Assembly: GCA_037443685.1 (NCBI GenBank)
Contig: JBBINX010000017.1
Span: forward strand, 1-29,995
Reading direction: 5' to 3'
DNA from: JAHJRJ01 sp037443685
GTDB taxonomy: Bacteria; Bacteroidota; Ignavibacteria; UBA10030; BY39
DNA length: 29,995 nt
The position numbers and the translations under genes were made by a program. The notes under the pieces are model-generated. The model ran no database searches and was not told where the DNA came from. It worked only from the letters and a program-made list of their open reading frames with translations. Below are positions 14,052 through 23,034 of the stretch, piece by piece; positions within the stretch are counted from its first letter, which is position 1; each line of letters begins with the position of its first letter.

Positions 14052-15104
14052 TCAATCTTTTTTCCATTCATAAACTTCGTATCCGTCCACAACTTCCGTA
14101 GTAGGTTGGAAACCATCGCGAGTGGCAAGCGGTTCAATTGATAGCTTTGTTATCCAGATTGTATTTGGCTTTGCATGTTTCTGGAAGTGACCTGCAATAT
14201 CTATAACTCGATCAGCTATTTCCTCTAGAGGTAAACTTTCGTCGTAGTAAACGAAACCAGAATTCACACCACACCTCACAGCAAAATCATTTCTCATCGC
14301 TTTAATATTTTTATTAAATGCTTCAAGTCCAATAATTACCTGCCTACCCGCCATTACTGCCTGGTCTACTCGTTCAAAACATGTCATCACCCCATCGGGA
14401 GTCCAAGCTTGTTTTAAGGCTCCATTGCCAACTAACACACCTTCAACAAATCTTTTAAATTCTTTAAAATCATGTTCTATAAATGCTTTCTCCTCGCCTA
14501 CTTTCATTTTTGTCGAATCCACAACATCTATCGAAAGGAATGCCAAATCGCGTCCCATTGCATCTAATTTCTTCTTCGTTTCGATAAATTGTTTAAGAAT
14601 TTCTTCTCTGTCTCTAGGTTTCGCTTTTTCTAAGTCAAACAACTTTTGGTCTAACTGGTTTGTAACAGCCGAACCTTTCTTAATGTGTTGCTGGTTTTTC
14701 CACGCCTCGTACTTTCTTTTAAAATAAACTAAATTGCTCCTGTCGAAAAGATTTTCTGATGTCCGCCTCAGTGAACTTTTTAAAATTAGTGTTCCAATAA
14801 TTAAAATATAGATAGCTACATCTTGCCCGCTTATTTTAGTGGGAATATACCGACGTAAAAAGTCAGTAGATAATTTCCCAAATTTTTCGACTTGATTTAA
14901 AAATGTAAATTTTTCAGCATCCTGAATAAACGGCAACAAAACAAATATTACATAAATAAGTACAATGATACCGAAAGCATAGGAGGTTATTTTAATCAAC
15001 CACGATAGTAAAATTAAAAATATTTCGGAAAAACTTTTCCTGACCTGGACACCCGTAATCGTTAGATCGAGATGCGTATTGTTAAATATCGCTTTCTTTG
15101 ACAT
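14052..15104 (-). CDS. Membrane-anchored class III nucleotidyl cyclase-like protein with altered catalytic residues
   Basis: A 350-residue protein with two hydrophobic helix regions (about 27-60 and 95-110), a charged coiled linker (115-183) and a C-terminal cyclase homology domain (186-330). The domain begins AFLSIDVVDSTKMK with metal-binding Asp193, and has WTPDGVMTCF with the second metal Asp237, plus VRCGVNSGFVYYD. The usual transition-state motif VNxAARL is IDIAGHF here (301-307), so Asn becomes Asp302 and Arg becomes His306. Both metal residues remain, but catalysis is doubtful; it may be a sensor, a regulator of another cyclase, or have unusual chemistry. It starts 13 bases after the HDAC-like gene and ends the minus-strand operon. 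Confidence 0.8.
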   Translation of the reverse strand: MSKKAIFNNTHLDLTITGVQVRKSFSEIFLILLSWLIKITSYAFGIIVLIYVIFVLLPFIQDAEKFTFLNQVEKFGKLSTDFLRRYIPTKISGQDVAIYILIIGTLILKSSLRRTSENLFDRSNLVYFKRKYEAWKNQQHIKKGSAVTNQLDQKLFDLEKAKPRDREEILKQFIETKKKLDAMGRDLAFLSIDVVDSTKMKVGEEKAFIEHDFKEFKRFVEGVLVGNGALKQAWTPDGVMTCFERVDQAVMAGRQVIIGLEAFNKNIKAMRNDFAVRCGVNSGFVYYDESLPLEEIADRVIDIAGHFQKHAKPNTIWITKLSIEPLATRDGFQPTTEVVDGYEVYEWKKD

Positions 15105-15117
15105 TGATTTTTTTTCT

Positions 15118-16062
15118 TTATTTTAATAATGCTTCGATATGTTTTTGCACGCTGCAACTTAAAGCTTTAAGATGATACCCACCCTCTAGTACGGAAATAA
15201 TTCTACCTTCTGAATATTTTTCAGCAGTTTCAGCCACTATTTCGGTAATAATTTTATATGTATCATCTGTAAGATTCATGTTCGCTAACGGGTCTTCCTT
15301 GTGGGCATCGAATCCGGCGGAAATTATCATTAGTTGTGGATGAAAACCGTCGATAGCGGGAATTACTTCTTTTCGGAATACTTCGAGATATTCTTTTTCA
15401 CCGCTGCCGGCCCTCATCGGACAGTTTAAATTAAAACCTTTACCATCACCTTCACCTTTTTCAGATTTAGAACCGCTTCCGGGATAAAAAGGGTATTGGT
15501 GAATGCTGATATAAAATACAGAAGGGTCATTGTAAAAAATCTCTTGTGTGCCATTCCCGTGGTGTACATCCCAATCTAATATTGCTACACGTCGTATATT
15601 GTATTTGCTCTGTGCATAACGAGCAGCGATCGCCGCATTATTAAAAAGGCAAAATCCCATCGGTGCATTGGTCTCAGCGTGATGTCCGGGTGGTCTAATA
15701 GCACAAAAAACATTCTTGAGAACACCGCTCATCACCGTATCGACGGCTGAGATGACTCCACCGGCAGCCAGCAGTGCAATATCGTACGACTTTTCGCAAA
15801 CCGTAGTATCACCTTGGTCGAGAATAGTAAATCCTTTCTCGCATCTTTCCTTCACAAATTGGACGTGGCGCTGTGAATGTACTTTAGTAATTACTTCAAG
15901 TGGTGCTTCGTCAATTATCAGATGATGCAGTTTCTGCCATACTCCTTTTTCTTGCAGATGATTTACAATCGCTTGTAACCGCTCTGGCTTTTCGGGGTGA
16001 CTTAAACCCGTATCGTGTTCCAAAAATTTTTCGTGATAAACGAACCCTGTTTTTTTTCCCAT
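15118..16062 (-). CDS. Histone-deacetylase-family amidohydrolase (class II HDAC-like)
   Basis: A zinc hydrolase of the arginase/deacetylase superfamily (314 residues). It begins GFVYHEKFLEHDTGLSHPEKPERL and contains the full active site: RPPGHHAE with His127/His128, the Zn ligands Asp165 and His167 in LDWDVHHGNGTQ, Asp252 in SAGFDAHKEDPLA, and the transition-state Tyr296 in LEGGYHL. Bacterial members act on acetylated small molecules such as polyamines, or on acetyl-lysine; the substrate is not evident here. The ATG at 16062, ten bases after the Lon-type stop and after AAAGAG, is preferred to an upstream ATG at 16113 that would overlap that gene by 41 bases. Probably co-transcribed with the protease and the cyclase-like gene. 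Confidence 0.92.
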   Translation of the reverse strand: MGKKTGFVYHEKFLEHDTGLSHPEKPERLQAIVNHLQEKGVWQKLHHLIIDEAPLEVITKVHSQRHVQFVKERCEKGFTILDQGDTTVCEKSYDIALLAAGGVISAVDTVMSGVLKNVFCAIRPPGHHAETNAPMGFCLFNNAAIAARYAQSKYNIRRVAILDWDVHHGNGTQEIFYNDPSVFYISIHQYPFYPGSGSKSEKGEGDGKGFNLNCPMRAGSGEKEYLEVFRKEVIPAIDGFHPQLMIISAGFDAHKEDPLANMNLTDDTYKIITEIVAETAEKYSEGRIISVLEGGYHLKALSCSVQKHIEALLK

Positions 16063-16072
16063 CTCTTTATAT

Positions 16073-18511
16073 TCAATCCCCGCTCGATTCAATTTCTTTC
16101 CAGCGTTTAGCATATTCAGTAAGTTTTTTATCTACAATGTAATGAACTGAATTTTTTGTAAATAAACCCGATTTTAATTTTTTACCTGCTGGATATCCCG
16201 ATAGGATCTCGATTCCCTCATCAATAGTTTTAATTGAATAAATATGGAACTGTCCGGCTTGAACGGTTTCTACTACATCGTGTCTCAACATTAAATCAGG
16301 TACGTTTTGATGAGGAATAATTACACCTTGAGAACCTGTAAACCCGCGAGCTTTACAAACACTGTAAAAACCCTCAATCTTTTGGTTAACACCGCCTATT
16401 GGTTGTATTTCTCCTTTTTGATTTACAGAGCCGGTTACAGCGATATCTTGCCGGAGTGGAATGCCCGACAAACTCGAGAGGATAGCATAAATTTCAGTTG
16501 ATGAGGCACTGTCACCATCAACACCCGAATATGATTGCTCAAATGCAATACTGGCACTCATCGCTAACGGTTTGTCTTGGGCATACATCCGTCGCAAATA
16601 ACCGGAAAGGATCAATACTCCTTTATTATGCGTAGGTCCGCTCAGTTCGGCTTCCCTTTCGATATTTATTACACCACTTTTACCCATCGAAGTCGTAACT
16701 GTTATACGTGAAGGTTTACCAAAAGAGTATTCACCTGTATCATAAACTGAAAGACCGTTCACTTGCCCGATTTTTACACCTTTACTATCAATCAAGATAG
16801 TTCCTTCTAAAATCATTTCTTGAATTTTCTCTTCGACCATCTTAATGCGCTCAATGCGCTCTTCGATAGCTTGACGCACATGTTTTGCGGACACTGCACC
16901 ATTACCATCCTTCTTAGCCCAGTAGTCTGCTTCACGCATTACGTCGGTGATAATATTAAATCTTGTAGTTAATTTTGTCTGTCTTCCGGCTAAACGAATT
17001 CCGTATTCGATAATTTCAGCCACGCCCGATTTATCGAATGCATTAAGTTTATCGTCATCGCAAATCATTTTCATGAATGATAGGTAGTTATTGATAGATG
17101 ATTTGTCGAGATTCATTTCAACTTCAAAATCAGCACGGACTTTAAATATTTTTTTGAAGTCGTCGTCGGCTTCATACAATATATGATATATGTATGCATC
17201 ACCAATCATCACCACTTTAACATCTAACTCTATGGGTTCGGGCTTGAGGGATGATGTCGTGCCGAATAACCCTGCTTCCACCGATTGAATTTCAAGCTGT
17301 TGATTACGCAGCGTACGTTTGAGGTTTTGCCATACTCCCGGCTCGACGAGCGTGTCGAGTGCATATAAAATCAGATAACCCCCGTTAGCGTTGAGTAACG
17401 AGCCGGTTTTTATCATCGTAAAATCGGAACGCCAAACTCCATTTCTATCGATTTCTCGTTCGATAGTACCAAATATATTCTTGAAACGCGGATTCGTCTC
17501 AATGATCATCGGCACTCCTTCTGTCTTAGAGTTATCGACAATAACATTGACTTTGAATTCAAGAAATTCATCTACCTCAAAGCGTTGTGATTTTTCATCG
17601 GGCATCATCGACTGCTGTTGTTGAGTAGGATTGAATCTTGCAAGATTTGAGAGTATATGCTCTGTTAATTCGTCGAAGAATACTTTTAGTTTTTCGCACG
17701 AATATTTCTTACATATTTCATCGCTCGACCCCTTGATCAACGGCAAGATATACTTGAACGCAAGTTCCTCTAATGTTTCATTCAATTTGCGCTCTATATT
17801 TCTCATCTCTCTTAATACTATTTCCATTTGAGATTCCAGGATTTTCCGCTCTTTCATCCAACTCTCAATTTGCTCTTGCGTGATCTGTCCTTGCTGCAAT
17901 AGTGTTTCGATCTGTTCATAAGTTACCGGTACGTTATTCATTACCGGAGCTATATCGGGTCTCATCAGTGCGCCGGCTTGAACTTGTATAACTTCAAAAC
18001 CTTTTGCTTTAACTTTTTTCTCGAATTCCTTTAAAACACTTCGCTGCCGGTCTTGAAAATGTTCGACAACCTTTTTTTTCTCGTCTTGATAGCGTTTACT
18101 TTCGAAAATAGCGGGGATGTTTTTTAAAAGGTCAGCAAGGAATTCATCCATATCTTTTCTAAAATTATTACCTTGTCCGCTATCGAGTTTAATGAGTAAC
18201 GGCTGATCTGGATTTTGGAAATTATAAACGTAACAATAATCGTACAATTTAACTTTTTGGACTGTATACTCTTTCAACAACCTCTTGATCGTAGTTGTTC
18301 TTCCTGTTCCGGAAAATCCGGTTACAAAAACATTGTACCCATCGTGCTTGATTTCCAAACCGAGACGCAGTGAGCGGAGTGCTCTGTCTTGTCCAATAAT
18401 TTCTTTGACTGGTTGAACGTCGTCTGTCGTATTAAACTTTAATTTGTTTGTATTGCAACGCCATCGTAATTTGTTGGCTGAGACTCTTTTAGATTGGATT
18501 GTTGATTTCAT
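16073..18511 (-). CDS. ATP-dependent LonB/YcbZ-type protease
   Basis: An 812-residue AAA+ protease. An N-terminal ATPase starts at IIGQDRALRSLRLGL (38-52), with Walker A GFSGTGRTT (65-73), in which Lys is replaced by Arg, a feature I recall from this AAA_32 branch. A long helical insert (about 140-300) follows, then a second ATPase part with GGYLILYALDTLVEPGVW (377-394), and a C-terminal Lon protease domain with the catalytic dyad Ser668 (GDSAS) and Lys711 (GGVNQKIEGF). This is the LonB/YcbZ branch, without the classic Lon N-terminal domain. It degrades unfolded or regulatory proteins in the cytosol; specific substrates are unknown. It starts ten bases after rodA and is followed ten bases later by the HDAC-like gene. 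Confidence 0.9.
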   Translation of the reverse strand: MKSTIQSKRVSANKLRWRCNTNKLKFNTTDDVQPVKEIIGQDRALRSLRLGLEIKHDGYNVFVTGFSGTGRTTTIKRLLKEYTVQKVKLYDYCYVYNFQNPDQPLLIKLDSGQGNNFRKDMDEFLADLLKNIPAIFESKRYQDEKKKVVEHFQDRQRSVLKEFEKKVKAKGFEVIQVQAGALMRPDIAPVMNNVPVTYEQIETLLQQGQITQEQIESWMKERKILESQMEIVLREMRNIERKLNETLEELAFKYILPLIKGSSDEICKKYSCEKLKVFFDELTEHILSNLARFNPTQQQQSMMPDEKSQRFEVDEFLEFKVNVIVDNSKTEGVPMIIETNPRFKNIFGTIEREIDRNGVWRSDFTMIKTGSLLNANGGYLILYALDTLVEPGVWQNLKRTLRNQQLEIQSVEAGLFGTTSSLKPEPIELDVKVVMIGDAYIYHILYEADDDFKKIFKVRADFEVEMNLDKSSINNYLSFMKMICDDDKLNAFDKSGVAEIIEYGIRLAGRQTKLTTRFNIITDVMREADYWAKKDGNGAVSAKHVRQAIEERIERIKMVEEKIQEMILEGTILIDSKGVKIGQVNGLSVYDTGEYSFGKPSRITVTTSMGKSGVINIEREAELSGPTHNKGVLILSGYLRRMYAQDKPLAMSASIAFEQSYSGVDGDSASSTEIYAILSSLSGIPLRQDIAVTGSVNQKGEIQPIGGVNQKIEGFYSVCKARGFTGSQGVIIPHQNVPDLMLRHDVVETVQAGQFHIYSIKTIDEGIEILSGYPAGKKLKSGLFTKNSVHYIVDKKLTEYAKRWKEIESSGD

Positions 18512-18520
18512 AATAACCTT

Positions 18521-19738
18521 CTAATATTCTTTTCTGTTGGAATACATATTTAATAATAGTCCCACCATAAATGTACAGGATAAAAGGAACGAACCACCAT
18601 AACTTAAAAACGGTAGCGGCACTCCAATTACGGGCATCATACCCATGACCATACCGATGTTAATAATGATGTGCGAAGCTAACACAGAAACAACACCAAT
18701 ACAAACCAAACTTGCATAACGACTCTTTACGGTTGACGCTAAATGGACTCCTTTAAAAAGAATATAAGCAAATAGGATTAGAATTAAAAAAGCGCCGATA
18801 AAACCAAATTCCTCTGCCGGTACACAATATATAAAATCAGTCCATTGAGCAGGGATGAAGTTCAGTTGAGTTTGAGTTCCTTCCAAGAAACCTTTTCCGA
18901 AAATTCCACCTGAACCGATTGCTACTTTTGATTGTATGACATTATATCCCGCACCGAGTGGGTCACCGGCAGGATCAAGAAATGCATCAATCCGTTTTTG
19001 TTGATATGGAGCAAGTCTACCGTAGATAAACTGAACAGAAATTCCAACTAATACAGTAAACGAAAAAATTATTGCAGAAATAAATTTATTTTCTTTAATG
19101 ACGAATAACAACAACAATAATAATATAATAGTGATGAGAAACAGTGTAGTCCCAAATAAAGCCGCTATTGCAGTAAGAGCAGGAGCAATGAGAAAAATCA
19201 ATAAAGTGTGAGATGCTCCAGCCCAAAAAAGAATAGGTACGAGTAAGCAAATAAAAATAATTGCTGTGCCCATATCAGGCTGCAGCAAAATCAATGTTAC
19301 GGGTAAGAGAATAATTCCACTTGCGACAGCAAGATTTTTAAATTTGTGAAGGTTTATTCTTTTGTCAGACAAATATGAAGCTAAAGCAAGTATCGAAGTT
19401 ACTTTTGTAATCTCTGAGGGTTGAAGTCCTAAACTTCCGATACCAAACCAACTCGTAGAACCGGCAATCGACTTACCTAAAGCAAGGACTGCGACGAGAA
19501 AAAATATCGAAATACCGTACAAAGGATACGATATAAGTTGAAGAGTCCGAAAAGGTATGAAAATAACTACTAGCATCGTGAACAAACCAACACAAGCCCA
19601 AATAATTTGCTTGTAGAAATATGCAGATGCACCCGCATCGTATGTAGCTGAGTAAATCGCGATTATGCCTAAACACACTAAAACGACCGTTGCTAATAAA
19701 ATACCTAACTGAATTTTGTCTTCAAACCAATTTTGCAC
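18521..19738 (-). CDS. rodA: RodA, SEDS-family peptidoglycan glycosyltransferase
   Basis: The polymerase of the elongasome, working with PBP2 to synthesise sidewall peptidoglycan. The 405 residues have about ten membrane helices. Signature segments are GSLGLQPSEITKVTSILALASYL (about 106-128), LLQPDMGTAIIF with its conserved Asp, DPLGAGYNVIQSKVAIGSGGIFGKG, and the C-terminal GVPLPFLSYGGSFLL. The start codon is a GTG at 19738, two bases after the mrdA stop, and the preceding mrdA reading frame makes an upstream start unlikely. Placement directly after mrdA agrees with the SEDS-bPBP pairing. Confidence 0.96.
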   Translation of the reverse strand: MQNWFEDKIQLGILLATVVLVCLGIIAIYSATYDAGASAYFYKQIIWACVGLFTMLVVIFIPFRTLQLISYPLYGISIFFLVAVLALGKSIAGSTSWFGIGSLGLQPSEITKVTSILALASYLSDKRINLHKFKNLAVASGIILLPVTLILLQPDMGTAIIFICLLVPILFWAGASHTLLIFLIAPALTAIAALFGTTLFLITIILLLLLLFVIKENKFISAIIFSFTVLVGISVQFIYGRLAPYQQKRIDAFLDPAGDPLGAGYNVIQSKVAIGSGGIFGKGFLEGTQTQLNFIPAQWTDFIYCVPAEEFGFIGAFLILILFAYILFKGVHLASTVKSRYASLVCIGVVSVLASHIIINIGMVMGMMPVIGVPLPFLSYGGSFLLSCTFMVGLLLNMYSNRKEY

Positions 19739-19740
19739 GG

Positions 19741-21555
19741 TTAATCCTTTATATCCTTTAAGTCAGTTATTATGGGTTGCTGTGAAATTTTATTCCTGAT
19801 GATTTCACCATAAATATATTTTTCGATACATAGCCCAGCTATAGGTGCGGCGAACACGCCACCGTAACCAGAATTTTCTACAAGAACACAAATTGCAATC
19901 TTCGGATTTTCATACGGTGCAAAACCGACAAACCAAGCGTGATCTTTACCGTGGGGATTTTGAGCCGTGCCTGTTTTACCAGCTACGGCAATACCCGGAA
20001 CTTTAGCAGCACCACCCGTTCCACCCGGAACATTAACCGCACGGTACAACCCTTCGCGAATTAGCTGCCAGGTCGATTTCGCTAATTTGAGTTCGCGCAT
20101 TTTACTCGTTATTTTTAGAACATTATTATTCTCTTTGTTTTTAATATTACTTACAACTCGCGGTTGGTAATACTTCCCTTCATTAGCTAACACCATTGCA
20201 TATCCAGCCAATTGAAGCGGAGAGACGCCTAACTCCCCCTGGCCAATTCCCAAGCTAACCAAATAACCTTGCGTCCATTTATTTTTTCCATATCTACTAT
20301 CGTAATATTCTACTGATGGAAGTAAACCCGAGTTTTCTTCCATTATATCTATACCTGTTGGTGACCCAAAACCAAATTCTTTTCCATAATAAGTCCATGT
20401 TTCCAATCCAGTCTTTAGCATTAATTGATAGAAAAAAACGTTGCACGACCTCTGTATGGCTTCTACAACATTCGTAGAACCATGAACGTGTAAATCTTTA
20501 AAAACTTTATTACCTAATTTAAAACTGCCTGTGCAATTAATTCTCCAATTTTCGTTAATAATACCTTTATCGAGAGCCGCAGCAGCTAAAAGCATCTTAA
20601 ATGTTGAGCCCGGAGGATAGCTTGTTAATGTAGCACGGTTATACAAAGGGCGAGCATCGTCGGTGTTGAGTTGTTTCCAAATTTCAGTTGGAGTTACACC
20701 GCTGAACCAATCAAGGTCAAAATCCGGTTTACTTACTAGAGCTATTATACCACCGTCACTTGGGTCAATGGCAACTACCGCTCCGCGTTTACCGGTGAGG
20801 AGCGATTCTGCCAGAGCTTGGACTCCTGCATCTATCGTTAATTCAAGTTCATTTCCCTCAACTAGTGGTATGTCGTTTTTTCCGTCGTTAAAATGTCCAA
20901 CTATTTTTCCTTTAGCATCAACAGTAATCAATTGATAACCTTTCTCACCGCGTAGAAAATTTTCATAACCGCCTTCGACACCGGTCGCTCCTATAATATC
21001 ACCTTGTTTGTAGTATGACCCTTTCTCGATAAGTTGTCTGTCCGAAATTTCTTTCGTGTAACCAAATAAATGCGCCGCTTTTGCGCTTGTAGGATAATAC
21101 CTCTTGGATTCGATTTGGTAAGCAACTCCTGGTAATCTCTCGGCATATTCTTCAACGAACGCTAACGTCTGAAAATCAACATCTCGTTTAACACGTGTCG
21201 GTGCGAACCTATTGTATTTCTTCCCGCGCGCAATCCGATCTAGAATTTCTTGTTTATCTAAAAACAAAATACTCGAAAGAAATTCGATGTTCTTAATATC
21301 AAATTCGGCGGGAGTAACAGAAATAGAATATGAAGGTCGGTTGTCAACTACTAAAACTCCGTTCCTATCGTAGATATATCCGCGAATCGGCATGATCGAA
21401 ACGGTACGGATACTGTTCTCTTTTGAAATTACACCGTACTCTTCTTGAAAAAGGAATTGAAGTTGAATCAACCTAGCAGCGAAAATTAAGAATAGAACTG
21501 TAAATATTACATAAAATATATTCTTCCCGTATTGATTTATCGAATTATCGTTCAT
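19741..21555 (-). CDS. mrdA: Penicillin-binding protein 2, class B PBP transpeptidase
   Basis: The elongasome transpeptidase that crosslinks strands made by RodA. The 604-residue protein has an N-terminal membrane anchor (about 13-31), a pedestal/dimerisation domain with RGYIYDRNGVLVVDNRPSYSI and the PBP2-type EGGYENFLRGEKGYQ, and a transpeptidase domain with catalytic Ser317 in SYPPGSTFK (SxxK), SCN (370-372) and KTG (527-529). The tail ends about 75 residues after KTG. Its ATG at 21555 overlaps the mreD stop, so translation is coupled. The cluster mreB-mreC-mreD-mrdA-rodA is the standard cell-elongation operon. Confidence 0.97.
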   Translation of the reverse strand: MNDNSINQYGKNIFYVIFTVLFLIFAARLIQLQFLFQEEYGVISKENSIRTVSIMPIRGYIYDRNGVLVVDNRPSYSISVTPAEFDIKNIEFLSSILFLDKQEILDRIARGKKYNRFAPTRVKRDVDFQTLAFVEEYAERLPGVAYQIESKRYYPTSAKAAHLFGYTKEISDRQLIEKGSYYKQGDIIGATGVEGGYENFLRGEKGYQLITVDAKGKIVGHFNDGKNDIPLVEGNELELTIDAGVQALAESLLTGKRGAVVAIDPSDGGIIALVSKPDFDLDWFSGVTPTEIWKQLNTDDARPLYNRATLTSYPPGSTFKMLLAAAALDKGIINENWRINCTGSFKLGNKVFKDLHVHGSTNVVEAIQRSCNVFFYQLMLKTGLETWTYYGKEFGFGSPTGIDIMEENSGLLPSVEYYDSRYGKNKWTQGYLVSLGIGQGELGVSPLQLAGYAMVLANEGKYYQPRVVSNIKNKENNNVLKITSKMRELKLAKSTWQLIREGLYRAVNVPGGTGGAAKVPGIAVAGKTGTAQNPHGKDHAWFVGFAPYENPKIAICVLVENSGYGGVFAAPIAGLCIEKYIYGEIIRNKISQQPIITDLKDIKD

Positions 21556-22046
21556 ATTTTTAAAGAATATTTCCTCGCAAATATTAAAACGATGAGAATA
21601 GAAACAGTTGTTGTGTAGAGAGCAGATGTTAACCCTACGTTAGATATAGCATATAGAGTATTAATTTCGCTGCCCTGAACAAAAATCAAAAAATAAATCA
21701 AATTGTGGATGGATGAAACAAATAACAGAATAAGTAAAAAACGATAACTCCCCAGTGTCAACTCAATTTTATTCTCGCTAAAAAAGTAACCGCTGACAAA
21801 TCCCGCTATCGCTTTACTTAATGATGATATTCCAAGCACACCGCCGGTTATAAGATCGAATAATAATCCGATTCCGAATCCGTAAAGCGTTCCGCTCATT
21901 TGGCCTTGTGTAATAGAAATGTACACAATCAAGATTAATAACAAATCAGGAATTATTCCTTCCAACGTAAGATACCTAATTACCGTAGTCTGAACGACAA
22001 TTAAAAATATTGATATAAAAATCAATTTTATATGTTTATTCATCAT
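21552..22046 (-). CDS. mreD: Rod shape-determining protein MreD
   Basis: A 164-residue integral membrane protein of the elongasome with about five hydrophobic helices. It contains the conserved region EGIIPDLLLILIVYISITQGQMSG followed by GFGIGLLFDLITGGVLGISSLSKAIAGFV, which is the MreD pattern (PD near helix 2 and the glycine-rich helix 3). It links MreC and MreB to the peptidoglycan synthases RodA and PBP2. The ATG overlaps mreC (ATGA at 22043-22046) and its own stop overlaps mrdA, so the three genes are translationally coupled. A second ATG three bases downstream is an alternative start. Confidence 0.9.
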   Translation of the reverse strand: MMNKHIKLIFISIFLIVVQTTVIRYLTLEGIIPDLLLILIVYISITQGQMSGTLYGFGIGLLFDLITGGVLGISSLSKAIAGFVSGYFFSENKIELTLGSYRFLLILLFVSSIHNLIYFLIFVQGSEINTLYAISNVGLTSALYTTTVSILIVLIFARKYSLKI

Positions 22047-22873
22047 TTTTTCTTCAATCTATTTTCTATCGCGACTCGTTCAGTATCGGCTGTTGTTTTG
22101 ATCACAAAAACCTGTTCAAGTTTTGTCATGTTCACAATCGGTGTAATTTTAATATTTTTAAATAGACTTACAGCATCTTCAGATACTTCAGCGACAACTC
22201 CAACTTTTATTTGTGGGGGAAATACTCTACTATACTCCGAAGTTATCACTAAATCACCGAGAAGAACATCCTGTTTTTTGGATACATTTTTCATCAGCAA
22301 ATAATCGCTGCCATCCCAAGCAAGAATTCCATCTACCCTGCTCCTCTGAATTTTTACACTCGTTCGGAAATCTTTGTTTATTATCAATTGTCCGATAGAA
22401 TAATTCGAACTCACTACTACAACGCGTCCGACAATTCCCTGTTCCGAGATTATCGGCATATCGACTTGCACTCCGTCTTTTTCACCAGCGTTGAGCGTAA
22501 TTGTATTTTTCAATAGATGTAAACTTTTACCTATCACGTCAGCAGAAACTAGTTGATACTGACTTTTCTCTTTGAACTCGAGCATTTTTCTGAGTTGTTC
22601 ATTCTCAATTTTTGCTTCTCTCAACCGGTTTACTTCATCCGATAATGAAATGTTCAACTTTCGTAACAATTCGTTTTCTCGTTGTAGTTCAAATACATTT
22701 GGAATCGTCGCCATAGTATTCTGGACCAGACCGATAAAACCTACTGTATATGAACGTATGGCTTTTATCTGTTTAGTATCGTTTGAAGCTAAAAGTATAA
22801 AAGAAATAACTATAAGGAGGTTAAGAAGAAAATATTCTTTAAACTGGATAATTATGTTGATTAATCGTTGCAT
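22043..22873 (-). CDS. mreC: Rod shape-determining protein MreC
   Basis: A bitopic scaffold protein of the elongasome that binds PBP2 and the other cell-shape proteins in the periplasm. The 276 residues show one N-terminal membrane helix (about 13-29), a coiled coil (about 62-103, ELQRENELLRKLNISLSDEV and onwards) and two beta domains beginning near SADVIGKSLHLLKNTITLNAGEKDGV, with GIVGRVVVVSSNYS. This is the normal family layout. The start ATG is at 22873, and 161 bases separate it from the mreB stop; that gap holds a repeat-like element (22945-23006). Confidence 0.93.
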   Translation of the reverse strand: MQRLINIIIQFKEYFLLNLLIVISFILLASNDTKQIKAIRSYTVGFIGLVQNTMATIPNVFELQRENELLRKLNISLSDEVNRLREAKIENEQLRKMLEFKEKSQYQLVSADVIGKSLHLLKNTITLNAGEKDGVQVDMPIISEQGIVGRVVVVSSNYSIGQLIINKDFRTSVKIQRSRVDGILAWDGSDYLLMKNVSKKQDVLLGDLVITSEYSRVFPPQIKVGVVAEVSEDAVSLFKNIKITPIVNMTKLEQVFVIKTTADTERVAIENRLKKK

Positions 22874-22944
22874 TAATCACTGTAGAATTAATAAGCGGGT
22901 TGCTCAAAAACTATTTTCATCGTTGCTGCAATGCAATTTTTATA

Positions 22945-23006
22945 GAGGCAATCCTGTTTTTCATCATGATTACAAGGATGTGACTGCTTCGTTCTGCTCG
23001 CAATAA
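22945..23006. repeat. Dyad-rich extragenic element between mreB and mreC
   Basis: Read on the minus strand it runs from ATTGCGAGCAGAACGAAGCA to a GGATTGCCTC end. The start resembles the widespread ATTGCGAGGAACGAAG(C)-type dispersed repeats. It also contains ATCCT and AGGAT in inverted orientation around the perfect palindrome ATCATGAT, so it can fold into a hairpin. It fills much of the only sizeable gap within the mre operon and could attenuate or process the mRNA between mreB and mreC. I cannot count copies elsewhere in the genome. Confidence 0.4.
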
Positions 23007-23034
23007 TTTATCTCTCGAGTTTTGCGTCACCTAA

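Noticed and set aside
16063..16113. Longer start for the HDAC-like gene at 16113
   Set aside because: It would overlap the Lon-type gene by 41 bases and adds unconserved residues; ATG 16062 fits the family and has AAAGAG upstream.
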